Shown in pieces: positions 8,880 through 15,781 of a stretch of DNA of 39,747 nucleotides. The stretch comes from Amycolatopsis iheyensis (GTDB taxonomy: Bacteria; Actinomycetota; Actinomycetes; Mycobacteriales; Pseudonocardiaceae), in contig NZ_JAMXQV010000051.1 in the NCBI RefSeq assembly GCF_024703995.1, forward strand, positions 1-39,747, in the 5' to 3' direction. Both the position numbers and the translations under genes were made by a program. Within the stretch, counting starts at the first letter, position 1, and every line of letters begins with the position of its first letter. The notes under the pieces are model-generated. The model worked only from the letters and a program-made list of their open reading frames with translations. It was not told the origin of the DNA and did not search any database.

Positions 8880-9091
8880 AACCGCTGTTCTGCGCCGCCG
8901 CGGCAACGGCCTTGTTCGGGCTGGCCGGCTGCGGCGTCAGCGTCGAAGACGAACCCACCGCCGTCACGACCCCAGTGCCGACGGCGACTCCGACCTTCAC
9001 GAGCAAACCGGCGTCACCGACGCCGTGCCCGCCGCCGTCCGGATCGTCAGCCAGTCGTCAGGTCCAGCCGGCGCCGCCGACCTCACAATGA
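8876..9091 (+). CDS. Small lipoprotein of the two-component operon
   Basis: The 71-residue protein starts at ATG 8876, overlapping the kinase stop (ATGA), so it is translationally coupled. Residues 1-18 are a signal peptide with lipobox GLAG/C. The mature part is only about 53 residues, rich in Thr, Pro and Ser, with a second Cys in PTPCPPP. It has no recognisable domain. Lipoproteins often accompany actinobacterial envelope-stress kinases and tune their activity; a similar role is inferred from position only. It may be the stub of a longer lipoprotein, but no clear continuation is seen in other frames. Confidence 0.65.
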   Translation: MKPLFCAAAATALFGLAGCGVSVEDEPTAVTTPVPTATPTFTSKPASPTPCPPPSGSSASRQVQPAPPTSQ

Positions 9092-9117
9092 ACGTGAGGT
9101 CGTCAGGAGGGAGCTCG

Positions 9118-9333
9118 ATGACTGTAGAGAGCCACCAGGCCGAAGACATCATCGTCGAAGTCAGCGACTGGCTGAGCGGCGAGTTCGCGTCACGCCTGCC
9201 GGAGGACGTCATCGCGGACATCGTCCGAGGAGCACGTGCCGACCTGCAAGGGCAGATCGTCCCCGAGTCGCTCGGCGAGTTGCTTCACCGGCTGGCGCGC
9301 TTCCGGGTCCTTCGCACGATCGGCAGCCGCTGA
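9118..9333 (+). CDS. Three-helix-bundle protein, as found N-terminal to ArsC-like phosphatases
   Basis: This 71-residue protein starts at ATG 9118 behind AGGAGG (9105-9110), one of the strongest sites in the region. The sequence VSDWLSGEFASRLPEDVIAD followed by LHRLARFRVLR forms three short helices. It resembles the dimerising bundle that precedes arsenate-reductase-like phosphatase domains in actinobacteria. Here no phosphatase follows, so it stands alone. The function is unknown. The opposite-strand neighbour ends nine bases downstream. Confidence 0.65.
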   Translation: MTVESHQAEDIIVEVSDWLSGEFASRLPEDVIADIVRGARADLQGQIVPESLGELLHRLARFRVLRTIGSR

Positions 9334-9342
9334 GGGGTTCCG

Positions 9343-9714
9343 TCAACGCGGCGCCTCGCCGGGGCAGCGCCGCCAGCGGACCACGCCGTCGACGCAGGTC
9401 GCGCGCCAGACCGGAGCGGTCGACTGGCATTCCCAGGTCGTCAGGAGCGGGCCCGCCGATGCGCGGCCGCGCACCACGCTGCCGAAAACCCGCATCGGGT
9501 CATGTCTGCCCGCGACACGCATCCAGGACGGACATACCGCGTCGGGCAACCTGCGCTCGACCCACGCTCGTGCGGCCCCTTGGCTGGTGTGTTCGGATTC
9601 GACGACGCAGGCGAAGGTTTCGCCGTCGTCGGTGACGAGCTTGATCGACGCTCTCCAGCGAAGCGGCCGGACACAGCGTCGGCACGGTTCGAACACCTCG
9701 TCCATGGCTGTCAT
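9343..9714 (-). CDS. Hypothetical Cys-containing protein
   Basis: The 123-residue frame has four Cys in its first 61 residues, including FEPCRRCVRPLRW at residues 8-20. An alternating beta-like stretch (ASIKLVTDDGETFACVVES) and two Trp-rich segments follow. CRRC could bind a metal or form a disulfide. I recognise no family. The start is ATG 9714 or ATG 9705; no good ribosome site is visible, so translation may be leaderless. Amino-acid composition looks protein-like rather than the Arg/Pro/Ala mix of shadow frames here. Confidence 0.5.
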   Translation of the reverse strand: MTAMDEVFEPCRRCVRPLRWRASIKLVTDDGETFACVVESEHTSQGAARAWVERRLPDAVCPSWMRVAGRHDPMRVFGSVVRGRASAGPLLTTWECQSTAPVWRATCVDGVVRWRRCPGEAPR

Positions 9715-9867
9715 AGTCGCCGAGAAAGGCGTTGCCGAGCGGGATGTTGACGAAACTCACGCGGGTTCGTCAGGAAATCGTCAGGTGGCGAAACGTTTCA
9801 CGACGCGGGCATCCGGCAATTCTCAGGACAAGGGGGTGCCGTTTTCGTGTGTGACGCGGGAGGCGAG

Positions 9868-10497
9868 ATGACACGAACGAAACCCGCATGCCTGGCACTG
9901 CTCGTCGCTCCAGTGGTCCTGATGGTGTCCGCCTGTGGGGGCGGTAGCCCCACACCGGCAGCGAGCAGCTCGGCCCCCTCGCCCGCCGAACCCACGCCGC
10001 TCGCCACCGCGACAACAGCGTCGTCAAGCAGTTCTCAGCCGACCCCGTCCAGGACGGCGACGGAGACCGGCACAGGTCTGTGTAAAGCCGGCGACGTCGC
10101 GCTCAGCCTGGGCCAGGGCGATGCCGCTGCCGGATCGGTGTACCGGCCGCTGCTCATCAGGAACGTCAGTGCAAGACCTTGTGTCATGCAGGGCTTTCCC
10201 GGAGTTTCGTACGTGGCAGGCGACGACGGTCACCAGGTCGGCGAAGCCGCCTTCCGCGAAGGCGCCAAAGGCGCGCCGGTGACCCTGGCCCCCGGCGCGA
10301 CCGCGGCCGCCGACATCCAGTTCGTCAACGTGCACAACTACGACCCGGCGGCCTGCCGGCCGACGCCGGTCCGAGGCTTGCGCATCTACTTACCGCAAGA
10401 AACCGCGTCGAACTTCGTCCCCGCACCCGGTACCGGCTGCGCCGGGACGGCGGTTCCCGACCACCAGCTTTCGGTCAAGGCGGTCCGTCCCGTTTGA
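9868..10497 (+). CDS. DUF4232-domain lipoprotein
   Basis: The 209-residue protein starts at ATG 9868 behind GGGAGG; the GTG at 9847 is rejected because it sits before that site. The signal peptide has lipobox MVSA/C, followed by a 45-residue Ser/Thr/Pro linker. A beta-sandwich domain begins at about residue 70 (LCKAGDVALSLGQGDAAAGS) and includes LLIRNVSARPCVMQGFPGVSYV and a terminal Cys. These are hallmarks of DUF4232, a surface domain of unknown role common in Streptomyces and Amycolatopsis. A direct repeat of TCGTCAGG (at 9767 and 9778, 11-base period) and a GAAACGTTTC palindrome (9790-9799) lie upstream. Confidence 0.8.
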   Translation: MTRTKPACLALLVAPVVLMVSACGGGSPTPAASSSAPSPAEPTPLATATTASSSSSQPTPSRTATETGTGLCKAGDVALSLGQGDAAAGSVYRPLLIRNVSARPCVMQGFPGVSYVAGDDGHQVGEAAFREGAKGAPVTLAPGATAAADIQFVNVHNYDPAACRPTPVRGLRIYLPQETASNFVPAPGTGCAGTAVPDHQLSVKAVRPV

Positions 10498-10742
10498 GGT
10501 TTTCAGTCGGCAGCCCGGGTGAGACCGGCGCCTCCTGGACGATTGGCTCGACGGCAGGGCGCAGTTACCCACGCTCGGCCGACTTCGCGACGATGCCGGC
10601 CATCAGCTCGCGATCGCGTTCGACACGCCCTCCCGCAGGCTTCCGGTGTCCGGATTCTCGGCCTGGGCATCAGCTACCGCGTCGGGTGAATGACTCATCC
10701 GCCGTACGTAGCCCGTCCGGAACCCGCCGGGGCGTCGGTTTC

Positions 10743-11501
10743 CTACGTGGCGTTTTCGGCGAGGATCGCGGTCAGGTCGATGCCTCCGTCGACGACAGAA
10801 CCGGCGAGGTCGGTCAGTCGCAGATGCCGGGCGCGTGCATAAGTCCGCAGCCGGGCGAACGCGTCGTCCGTCGAGATCCCGCCGCGCTCGGCGAGCACGC
10901 CTTTGGCCTGCTCGATCACGACCCGGCTGTGCAGCGCGGTCTGCAGCTGGCCGGCCAGGACGTCCCGCTGTTCGATGGTGCGGTGCTGGAGGATCCCGAT
11001 GGTCGCTACGTCGGCGAGAGCCTGGCCGAGGTCGATGTCTTCCGGCTCCGGTGCACCGGGCTCGACATCGAGCAAGGTCAGTACACCGATGATCTGGTCA
11101 CGCAAGCGCATCGGCAGGGCATGCGCTGCTCGGAACCCGCACTCACGGGCGGCGGCGGTGAACCGCGGCCACCGGCTCGTCTCGGTCGTCAGGTCGGTGC
11201 AGAACACCGGCCGGCCGGACCGGACGCAGTCGATGCAGGGCCCGTCCTCGGTCTCCACCGCGAACAACTCCAGCAGTTCGGCTCGCTGGGACGAGGTGGC
11301 CACCAACCGGAAGCCCCCTCGGGGTCGACCAGGATGACGCCGGTCGCGGCCACCCCGAGCAGGCCCGGGCACTGCTCAGTGAGCATGTCGAGGAAGTCGA
11401 CGACGTCGAAGTCGGCGACCAGGGTGTCGGCGAGCCGGACGAACGCACGCGAGACGCGCGCTTTCCCGCTCGCCCACCGCCGGGCCCGAGCCGTCTGCCA
11501 T
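10743..11501 (-). pseudogene. GAF-ANTAR regulator with two compensating frameshifts
   Basis: The C-terminal 195 codons are clean: a GAF domain (GPCIDCVRSGRPVFCTDL, GFRAAHALPMRLRDQIIGVLTLL) and an ANTAR RNA-binding domain (VVIEQAKGVLAERGGISTDDAFARLRTYAR). The likely start ATG 11501, with GGAG seven bases upstream, is in the same frame. Between about 11,456 and 11,316 the conserved sequence (FVRLADTLVADFDVVDFLDML, then GVILVDPEG) is in another frame, and the ATG frame meets a TGA there. The paralogue at 12401 shows the intact order. One change is in a CG-repeat and the other in a run of five C (11,314-11,318). It is either a damaged gene or two assembly indels. Confidence 0.8.
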
Positions 11502-11658
11502 ACGTCAACTCCGCGCGAGTCCTGTGTCGTGCTCCTGTCGGCACCAGAATGCCCGGACCCGGCCTCCGGGAACCATCAGGGGGCGCCGACGCCCGTCGAG
11601 CGGGTCGGGACGGCTGGGCCTAGGGTGAGTAACCCTGAGGCGAGACGGGAGTGGCGCC

Positions 11659-12375
11659 GTGAGCAACGATCGGCGGCAGCACCTGCGCCGGTTGCTCGCC
11701 GCCGACGGTCAGGCAGACCTGCGCGTCGACCGGATCTGCGACGCCTGCGTCACGGCCCTCGACATCTCCGGCGCGGGCGTCACGGTCCTCAGCAAGGCCC
11801 CTGGTAGCGGAAGCGAACACCACCGCGGGCTGGTCCACGCCAGCGACCCCGTCAGCGCCCGGCTCGAAGACCTGCAGCTCACCGTGGGCGAAGGTCCCTG
11901 TGTGGACGCCTTCGCCACCGGCGGCCCGATCCTGGTGCCCGACCTGGCCGCCGCTCTCTCACGGTGGCCGGCGTTCGGCTCGGGCGCGGCCGGGCTCGGT
12001 GCCGCGGCGGTGTTCTCCTTTCCGCTGCAGGTCGGTGTGGTCCGACTCGGCTCACTCGACCTCTACCGCGATCGCCCGGGCTTGCTCACCCACGAGCAGG
12101 TGACCGACGCGCTGCTGCTGGCCGACCTGGCCACCCAGGCGGTCGTCGACCAGCTCGACGGGCACGCCACCAGCGACCTGACCTGGCTGGCCGACTCGCA
12201 CGTCGAAATTCACCAAGCCGTCGGCATGGTGAAGATCCAGCTCGACGCCACCACGGACGTGGCCCTGCTGCGGCTTCGCGGGTACGCCTTCAGCCAGGGG
12301 CTGACGCTGAGCCACGTCGCCCGCCAGGTGGTGGCCCGCACGCTCCGGTTCACCCCGACCGAGGAACCTGCATGA
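11659..12375 (+). CDS. GAF and ANTAR domain signalling protein
   Basis: The 238-residue protein starts at GTG 11659 after GGGAG. Residues 10-165 form a GAF sensor domain (ISGAGVTVLSKAP, LTVGEGPCVDAFATGGPILV, FSFPLQVGVVRLGSLDLY). Residues 180-233 form an ANTAR domain (EIHQAVGMVKIQLD...ALLRLRGYAFSQGLTLSHVA). ANTAR proteins bind paired RNA hairpins and prevent transcription termination; GAF domains bind small ligands. It diverges from the damaged paralogue (157 bases between starts). The second paralogue follows 25 bases downstream, suggesting one transcript. The ligand and RNA targets are unknown. Confidence 0.87.
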   Translation: MSNDRRQHLRRLLAADGQADLRVDRICDACVTALDISGAGVTVLSKAPGSGSEHHRGLVHASDPVSARLEDLQLTVGEGPCVDAFATGGPILVPDLAAALSRWPAFGSGAAGLGAAAVFSFPLQVGVVRLGSLDLYRDRPGLLTHEQVTDALLLADLATQAVVDQLDGHATSDLTWLADSHVEIHQAVGMVKIQLDATTDVALLRLRGYAFSQGLTLSHVARQVVARTLRFTPTEEPA

Positions 12376-12400
12376 TGGTCTGTGACGAAAGGCGAGTGGC

Positions 12401-13144
12401 ATGAACACGACCCCGGACCAGCGGCTGGCCCGCACCTTCGTCACGCTCGCCGACACCCTGGTCGCCGACTTCGACGTCCTGGACTTCCTCGCCGTGCTCG
12501 CCGAGCGCTCGGTCGAGCACCTTGCCGTTGACGCCGCCGGCGTCATCCTGTCCGACCAGCGCGGCGGCTGGCGCCCGGCCGCGGGCTCGTCCGAGCGCGC
12601 CGACCTCGTCGAGCTTTTCGCCGCGCAGACGCGGCAAGGCCCGTGCTTCGACTGCCTCGCCGTCGGCGAGGCGGTCACCAGCGCCGACCTGAGCGCGCCC
12701 TCGCAGCTGCGCCGCTGGCCGCGGTTCGCGCCGGCGGCGCTGGACGCCGGGTTCCGCGCGGCCTCGGCGGTGCCGATGCGGCTGCGCGACCAGACCATCG
12801 GCGCGCTGACCCTGCTCAACCACGACCCGGTGGAGCTGAACGCCGACACGATCGCCGTCGGGCAGGCCCTGGCGGACGTGGCCACGATCGGGATCCTGCA
12901 CCACCGCGCCGCCGGACGCGGCGAGCTGCTCGCCGAGCAGCTCGAGGCCACCTTGCAGCACCGGATCGTCGTCGAACAGGCCAAAGGCGTCCTCGCCGAG
13001 TACGGCGGCCTCGAGATGCACGACGCCTTCACCCTGCTGCGCGAATACGCCCACGAACGGCAGCGGCGCTTGTCCGATGTCGCCCGCGACCTCGCCGAAG
13101 GCACCCTGCGCGCCGACGAGATCACGGCTGGTCGCATCGGATGA
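12401..13144 (+). CDS. GAF and ANTAR domain signalling protein
   Basis: The 247-residue protein begins at ATG 12401 behind AAAGGCGAG. The GAF domain occupies residues 10-170 (FVTLADTLVADFDVLDFLA, GPCFDCLAVGEAVTSADL, AVPMRLRDQTIGALTLLN). The ANTAR domain covers about 188-240 (IVVEQAKGVLAEYGGLEMHD). It is much closer to the broken gene at 10743-11501 than to its direct neighbour, so two of the three are recent paralogues. GPC.DC pairs two Cys in the putative ligand pocket, which could be redox-sensitive; that is inference. It probably belongs to one operon with the preceding GAF-ANTAR gene and possibly the STAS gene. Confidence 0.87.
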   Translation: MNTTPDQRLARTFVTLADTLVADFDVLDFLAVLAERSVEHLAVDAAGVILSDQRGGWRPAAGSSERADLVELFAAQTRQGPCFDCLAVGEAVTSADLSAPSQLRRWPRFAPAALDAGFRAASAVPMRLRDQTIGALTLLNHDPVELNADTIAVGQALADVATIGILHHRAAGRGELLAEQLEATLQHRIVVEQAKGVLAEYGGLEMHDAFTLLREYAHERQRRLSDVARDLAEGTLRADEITAGRIG

Positions 13145-13227
13145 CGCGCCGCTCGTGACGCGTTACGCTGTGATCACCGCGCCGAGAGGGCCCAGACCAC
13201 GCGCTCGCGACGATCACCGTTCGACAG

Positions 13228-13249
13228 CCGGCCCGCTTCGCTGGGCCGG
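13228..13249 (+). promoter_or_regulatory. Hairpin just upstream of the STAS gene ribosome site
   Basis: CCGGCCC and GGGCCGG form a 7-bp GC stem around an 8-base loop, ending six bases before the AGGAG site of the STAS gene. It could act as an attenuator or sequester the ribosome site. Because it follows two ANTAR genes it is a possible ANTAR target, although the loop is not the six-base loop known for ANTAR RNAs. Confidence 0.3.
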
Positions 13250-13265
13250 TGCGCAGGAGCTGATC

Positions 13266-13973
13266 GTGGACCACTCCGAATATCGCGATGTCATCAGACC
13301 ACACCCCGAAATCCGTCTTTCCCCGTCGCCGCTGCGGCTCACCACGACCCGGCAACGAGATGCCGTCATCCTCACCGCGGCCGGAGAGATCGACGTCTCC
13401 ACCATCCGTTTCCTGAGCGATGCGCTGGCCGACGCCATCGCCCAGAGGCCACCCCTGCTCGTCGTGGACCTGACTCCGGCCACCTTCCTCGCCTGCTCCG
13501 GCCTGACGGTCCTGATGGCGGCGCACCACCTCGCCGGCGCCCGGACCCGCTTCGCCGTGGTCGCCGGTTCGCGGCCCTCGTGGCGGCCCATGCACCTCAC
13601 GGGCGTGGACCGGCTGCTGACCGTGCTCAAGCAGCTCGACGACGCGCTGCTCAACGCTGCCCCGATGGTGGTGCGGACGGTGGTCGCGGACGCCGCGATC
13701 CTGGTGACCGCCACGGGCCGGGCGCAAGCCGGCTCCGGCGCGGAGCTGAGGCGGGAACTCCGGCAAGCATGCGAGCTGTCCCGCGGCATCGTCCTGCTCG
13801 ACGTGCAGCCCTGCACCCTTCCCAACGCCGAGATCGTCCGCAGCGTGCAGGCCGCGGTCCAGGACGGAGCGCGCCACTGCGGCGTACGTGTCCTGACTGC
13901 CGACGAAAGCCTGCGGGCAGCACTGGACGCCGCGGGCATCACGCACTGCGTCTCGGCCGGGCCGAGCCGGTGA
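13266..13973 (+). CDS. Tandem STAS-domain (anti-anti-sigma-like) protein
   Basis: The 235-residue protein starts at GTG 13266 behind AGGAG (13255-13259). The first STAS domain (residues 15-125) has DAVILTAAGEIDVSTIRFL and LLVVDLTPATFLACSGLTVLM. The serine in ACSGL sits where partner-switching kinases phosphorylate anti-sigma antagonists. The second half (about 135-230) repeats the fold in degenerate form (AILVTATGRAQAGS, GIVLLDVQPCTLPNAEIVRS) without that serine. STAS antagonists release a sigma factor by binding its RsbW-type inhibitor. The downstream sigma-like gene starts five bases after the stop. An RsbW-type fragment occurs in this window only at 26722-26931. Confidence 0.82.
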   Translation: MDHSEYRDVIRPHPEIRLSPSPLRLTTTRQRDAVILTAAGEIDVSTIRFLSDALADAIAQRPPLLVVDLTPATFLACSGLTVLMAAHHLAGARTRFAVVAGSRPSWRPMHLTGVDRLLTVLKQLDDALLNAAPMVVRTVVADAAILVTATGRAQAGSGAELRRELRQACELSRGIVLLDVQPCTLPNAEIVRSVQAAVQDGARHCGVRVLTADESLRAALDAAGITHCVSAGPSR

Positions 13974-13978
13974 TCGGC

Positions 13979-14461
13979 ATGGCGACCCGGCACACAACCG
14001 AACCACCGTGGATCCGGTGCCCCGAAGTCAGCGACGCCGACCGCATCCTCGACATGGTGTACGTCGTCGCCCGGCGCACCGGCCGCTCGCCGAAGGCGTC
14101 CGCTCGTCTGTGCACACGTCTGGTCTCCGAGCTGGCCACCTCGACAACCCTCGCGGTGTCCGCGCCCGGCAGCCGGCAGGCAGCCGCGCGGCACGTCCGG
14201 GTCGCCGTGGCGACCGCGCTGCGCGTTCGGAGCCGCCGCTGTGACACGAAGGTGTTCGACGACGCGCTGGCCGAAGCTGTCGCCCGTGACGAGCTCGCGC
14301 TGCTGCCACCCCGCCAGCGGTTCACCGTCTGGTCGATCGCAGTGAGCCACCGGCAGGTCGCCGAGGTCGTCGCGCAGACCGGCTGGACGCGCTCCCAGGT
14401 CCTGCGTCTGCTCAACGCCGGGTTGTCGACGATCACCAGATGGGGCACGAAACCGGTTTGA
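13979..14461 (+). CDS. Degenerate sigma-factor region-4-like HTH protein
   Basis: The 160-residue protein begins at ATG 13979, five bases after the STAS stop, so it is probably translated in the same operon. Residues 100-150 (ELALLPPRQRFTVWSIAVSH, then VAEVVAQTGWTRSQVLRLLN) match sigma-70 region 4: the LPPRQR turn followed by a helix-turn-helix. The first 95 residues do not show a recognisable region 2 with its -10 binding motif. It is therefore probably not a working sigma factor, but it could bind -35-like DNA or act as a sigma mimic. The role is inferred only from this homology and its neighbours. Confidence 0.62.
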   Translation: MATRHTTEPPWIRCPEVSDADRILDMVYVVARRTGRSPKASARLCTRLVSELATSTTLAVSAPGSRQAAARHVRVAVATALRVRSRRCDTKVFDDALAEAVARDELALLPPRQRFTVWSIAVSHRQVAEVVAQTGWTRSQVLRLLNAGLSTITRWGTKPV

Positions 14462-14542
14462 CGGGAGCGCGGCCGGGAATCCGGTTCCGGTAGTGAGTGG
14501 CCGCCCCAGTCCCCGGTGCCGCAGGACTCGGGAAGGACTCGC

Positions 14543-15640
14543 ATGACTGTGTCTGCTGCGCGCGACGACGCCGGTCTCCGGGCCACGTCACGCAACGACT
14601 TCGGTGCCCTGGGCCGCCTTGTCCGGGGCGAGGGTCTGCTTGAACGCCGCTATGGCTACTACGCCGCGAAAATCAGCCTGACGTTGCTTGTCTTCGCCGG
14701 CGGCTGCGCCCTGTTCGCCATGGTGGGGGACTCGTGGTGGCAGCTGCTCACGGCGGCGTTCTTCGCCGTGATGTTCGCGCAGGTGGCGTTCCTGGGTCAC
14801 GATGCCGGGCACAACCAGATCTTCCGCACCGGCCGCGCGAACGACCGCGCCGGCTACGCGTTGGGCGGGATCATCGGGATGAGCTACGGCTGGTGGATGG
14901 GCAACCACACCCGGCACCACGCCAACCCCAACCACGAAGGCGACGACCCCGACATCGACATCCCGTTGCTGGCCTTCACCCATGGGCAGGTCGAGGAGAA
15001 GAACGGGTTCGTGCGCTGGACGTCCCGGCATCAAGCAGCCTTTTTCTTCCCGTTGCTGCTGCTGGAAGGACTGAGTCTGCACTGGGCGGGGATCCAGGCG
15101 GTGTGGCACAACGAGGTCAAGCACCGCCGGCTCGAAGCGGTCCTGCTGGCCGCGCATTTCGGGCTCTACCTCGGCGCGGTGTTCGTCGTGCTCTCCCCGC
15201 CGGTGGCGCTGGCGTTCATCGCCGTGCACCAGGGGTTGTGGGGTGTCTACATGGGCTGCTCGTTCGCACCGGGACACAAGGGCATGCCGACCTACACCGA
15301 CAAGACCCAGCTCGACTTCCTGCGCAAGCAGGTGCTCACCAGCCGCAACGTCCGCGGCCGCCGGTGGGTCGACTTCGCCCTCGGCGGGCTGAACCACCAG
15401 ATCGAGCACCACCTGTTCCCCAGCATGCCGCGGCCCAACCTGCGCCGGGCGCAGCCCGTGATCCGCGGGTTCTGCGCGGACCGCGGGATCGACTACGCGC
15501 AGTGCGGGCTGCTGAAGACGTACTACCACGTCCTGCACCACCTGCACGAGGTCAGTGCACCGCTCCGCACCGGCCCGGCACGGACTCCGATGAGGGCGGT
15601 GCCTGGCGGCTCAGCCCGGTCGGGGCCGGGAGGAGCTTGA
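14543..15640 (+). CDS. Membrane fatty acid desaturase (front-end / acyl-CoA type)
   Basis: The 365-residue protein starts at ATG 14543 behind GGAAGGA. The three histidine boxes of the diiron desaturases are present: HDAGHNQ, HTRHHANPN and QIEHHLFPSMPRPNL. The last, with Gln in place of the first His, is typical of delta-5/delta-6 front-end desaturases and also occurs in bacterial linoleoyl-CoA desaturases. Four hydrophobic segments flank the boxes. It should introduce a double bond into membrane acyl chains using O2 and electrons from a ferredoxin or cytochrome. No fused cytochrome b5 domain or adjacent reductase is seen. The tail after residue 340 is low complexity. Confidence 0.9.
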   Translation: MTVSAARDDAGLRATSRNDFGALGRLVRGEGLLERRYGYYAAKISLTLLVFAGGCALFAMVGDSWWQLLTAAFFAVMFAQVAFLGHDAGHNQIFRTGRANDRAGYALGGIIGMSYGWWMGNHTRHHANPNHEGDDPDIDIPLLAFTHGQVEEKNGFVRWTSRHQAAFFFPLLLLEGLSLHWAGIQAVWHNEVKHRRLEAVLLAAHFGLYLGAVFVVLSPPVALAFIAVHQGLWGVYMGCSFAPGHKGMPTYTDKTQLDFLRKQVLTSRNVRGRRWVDFALGGLNHQIEHHLFPSMPRPNLRRAQPVIRGFCADRGIDYAQCGLLKTYYHVLHHLHEVSAPLRTGPARTPMRAVPGGSARSGPGGA

Positions 15641-15735
15641 GATGGCGTTGGACGACCGAGCCACTGACCAATGCGGTGGTGCGCCCGCCCCGCCACCCGG
15701 CCGAGGCACCTTGTCTCCCGTTTCACCCGGCGCTA

Positions 15736-15768
15736 CCCCCTTAGAGAACGGACCGTTCACTAGAGGGG
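15736..15768. promoter_or_regulatory. 33-bp near-palindromic operator before the PEP enzyme - tetR operon
   Basis: The core GAACGG-A-CCGTTC (15746-15758) is perfect. It is flanked by TAG/CTA and by CCCC/GGGG arms, giving 13 of 16 matching pairs about the central A at 15752. It lies 13 bases before GTG 15782. The second gene of the operon encodes a TetR repressor, so this is its most likely autoregulatory site. Confidence 0.6.
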
Positions 15769-15781
15769 TGAGTTCGCCATC

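Noticed and set aside
10603..10698. A 31-codon minus-strand frame between the DUF4232 and GAF-ANTAR genes
   Set aside because: Too short and without a ribosome site; the stretch from 10498 to 10742 is best left as non-coding.
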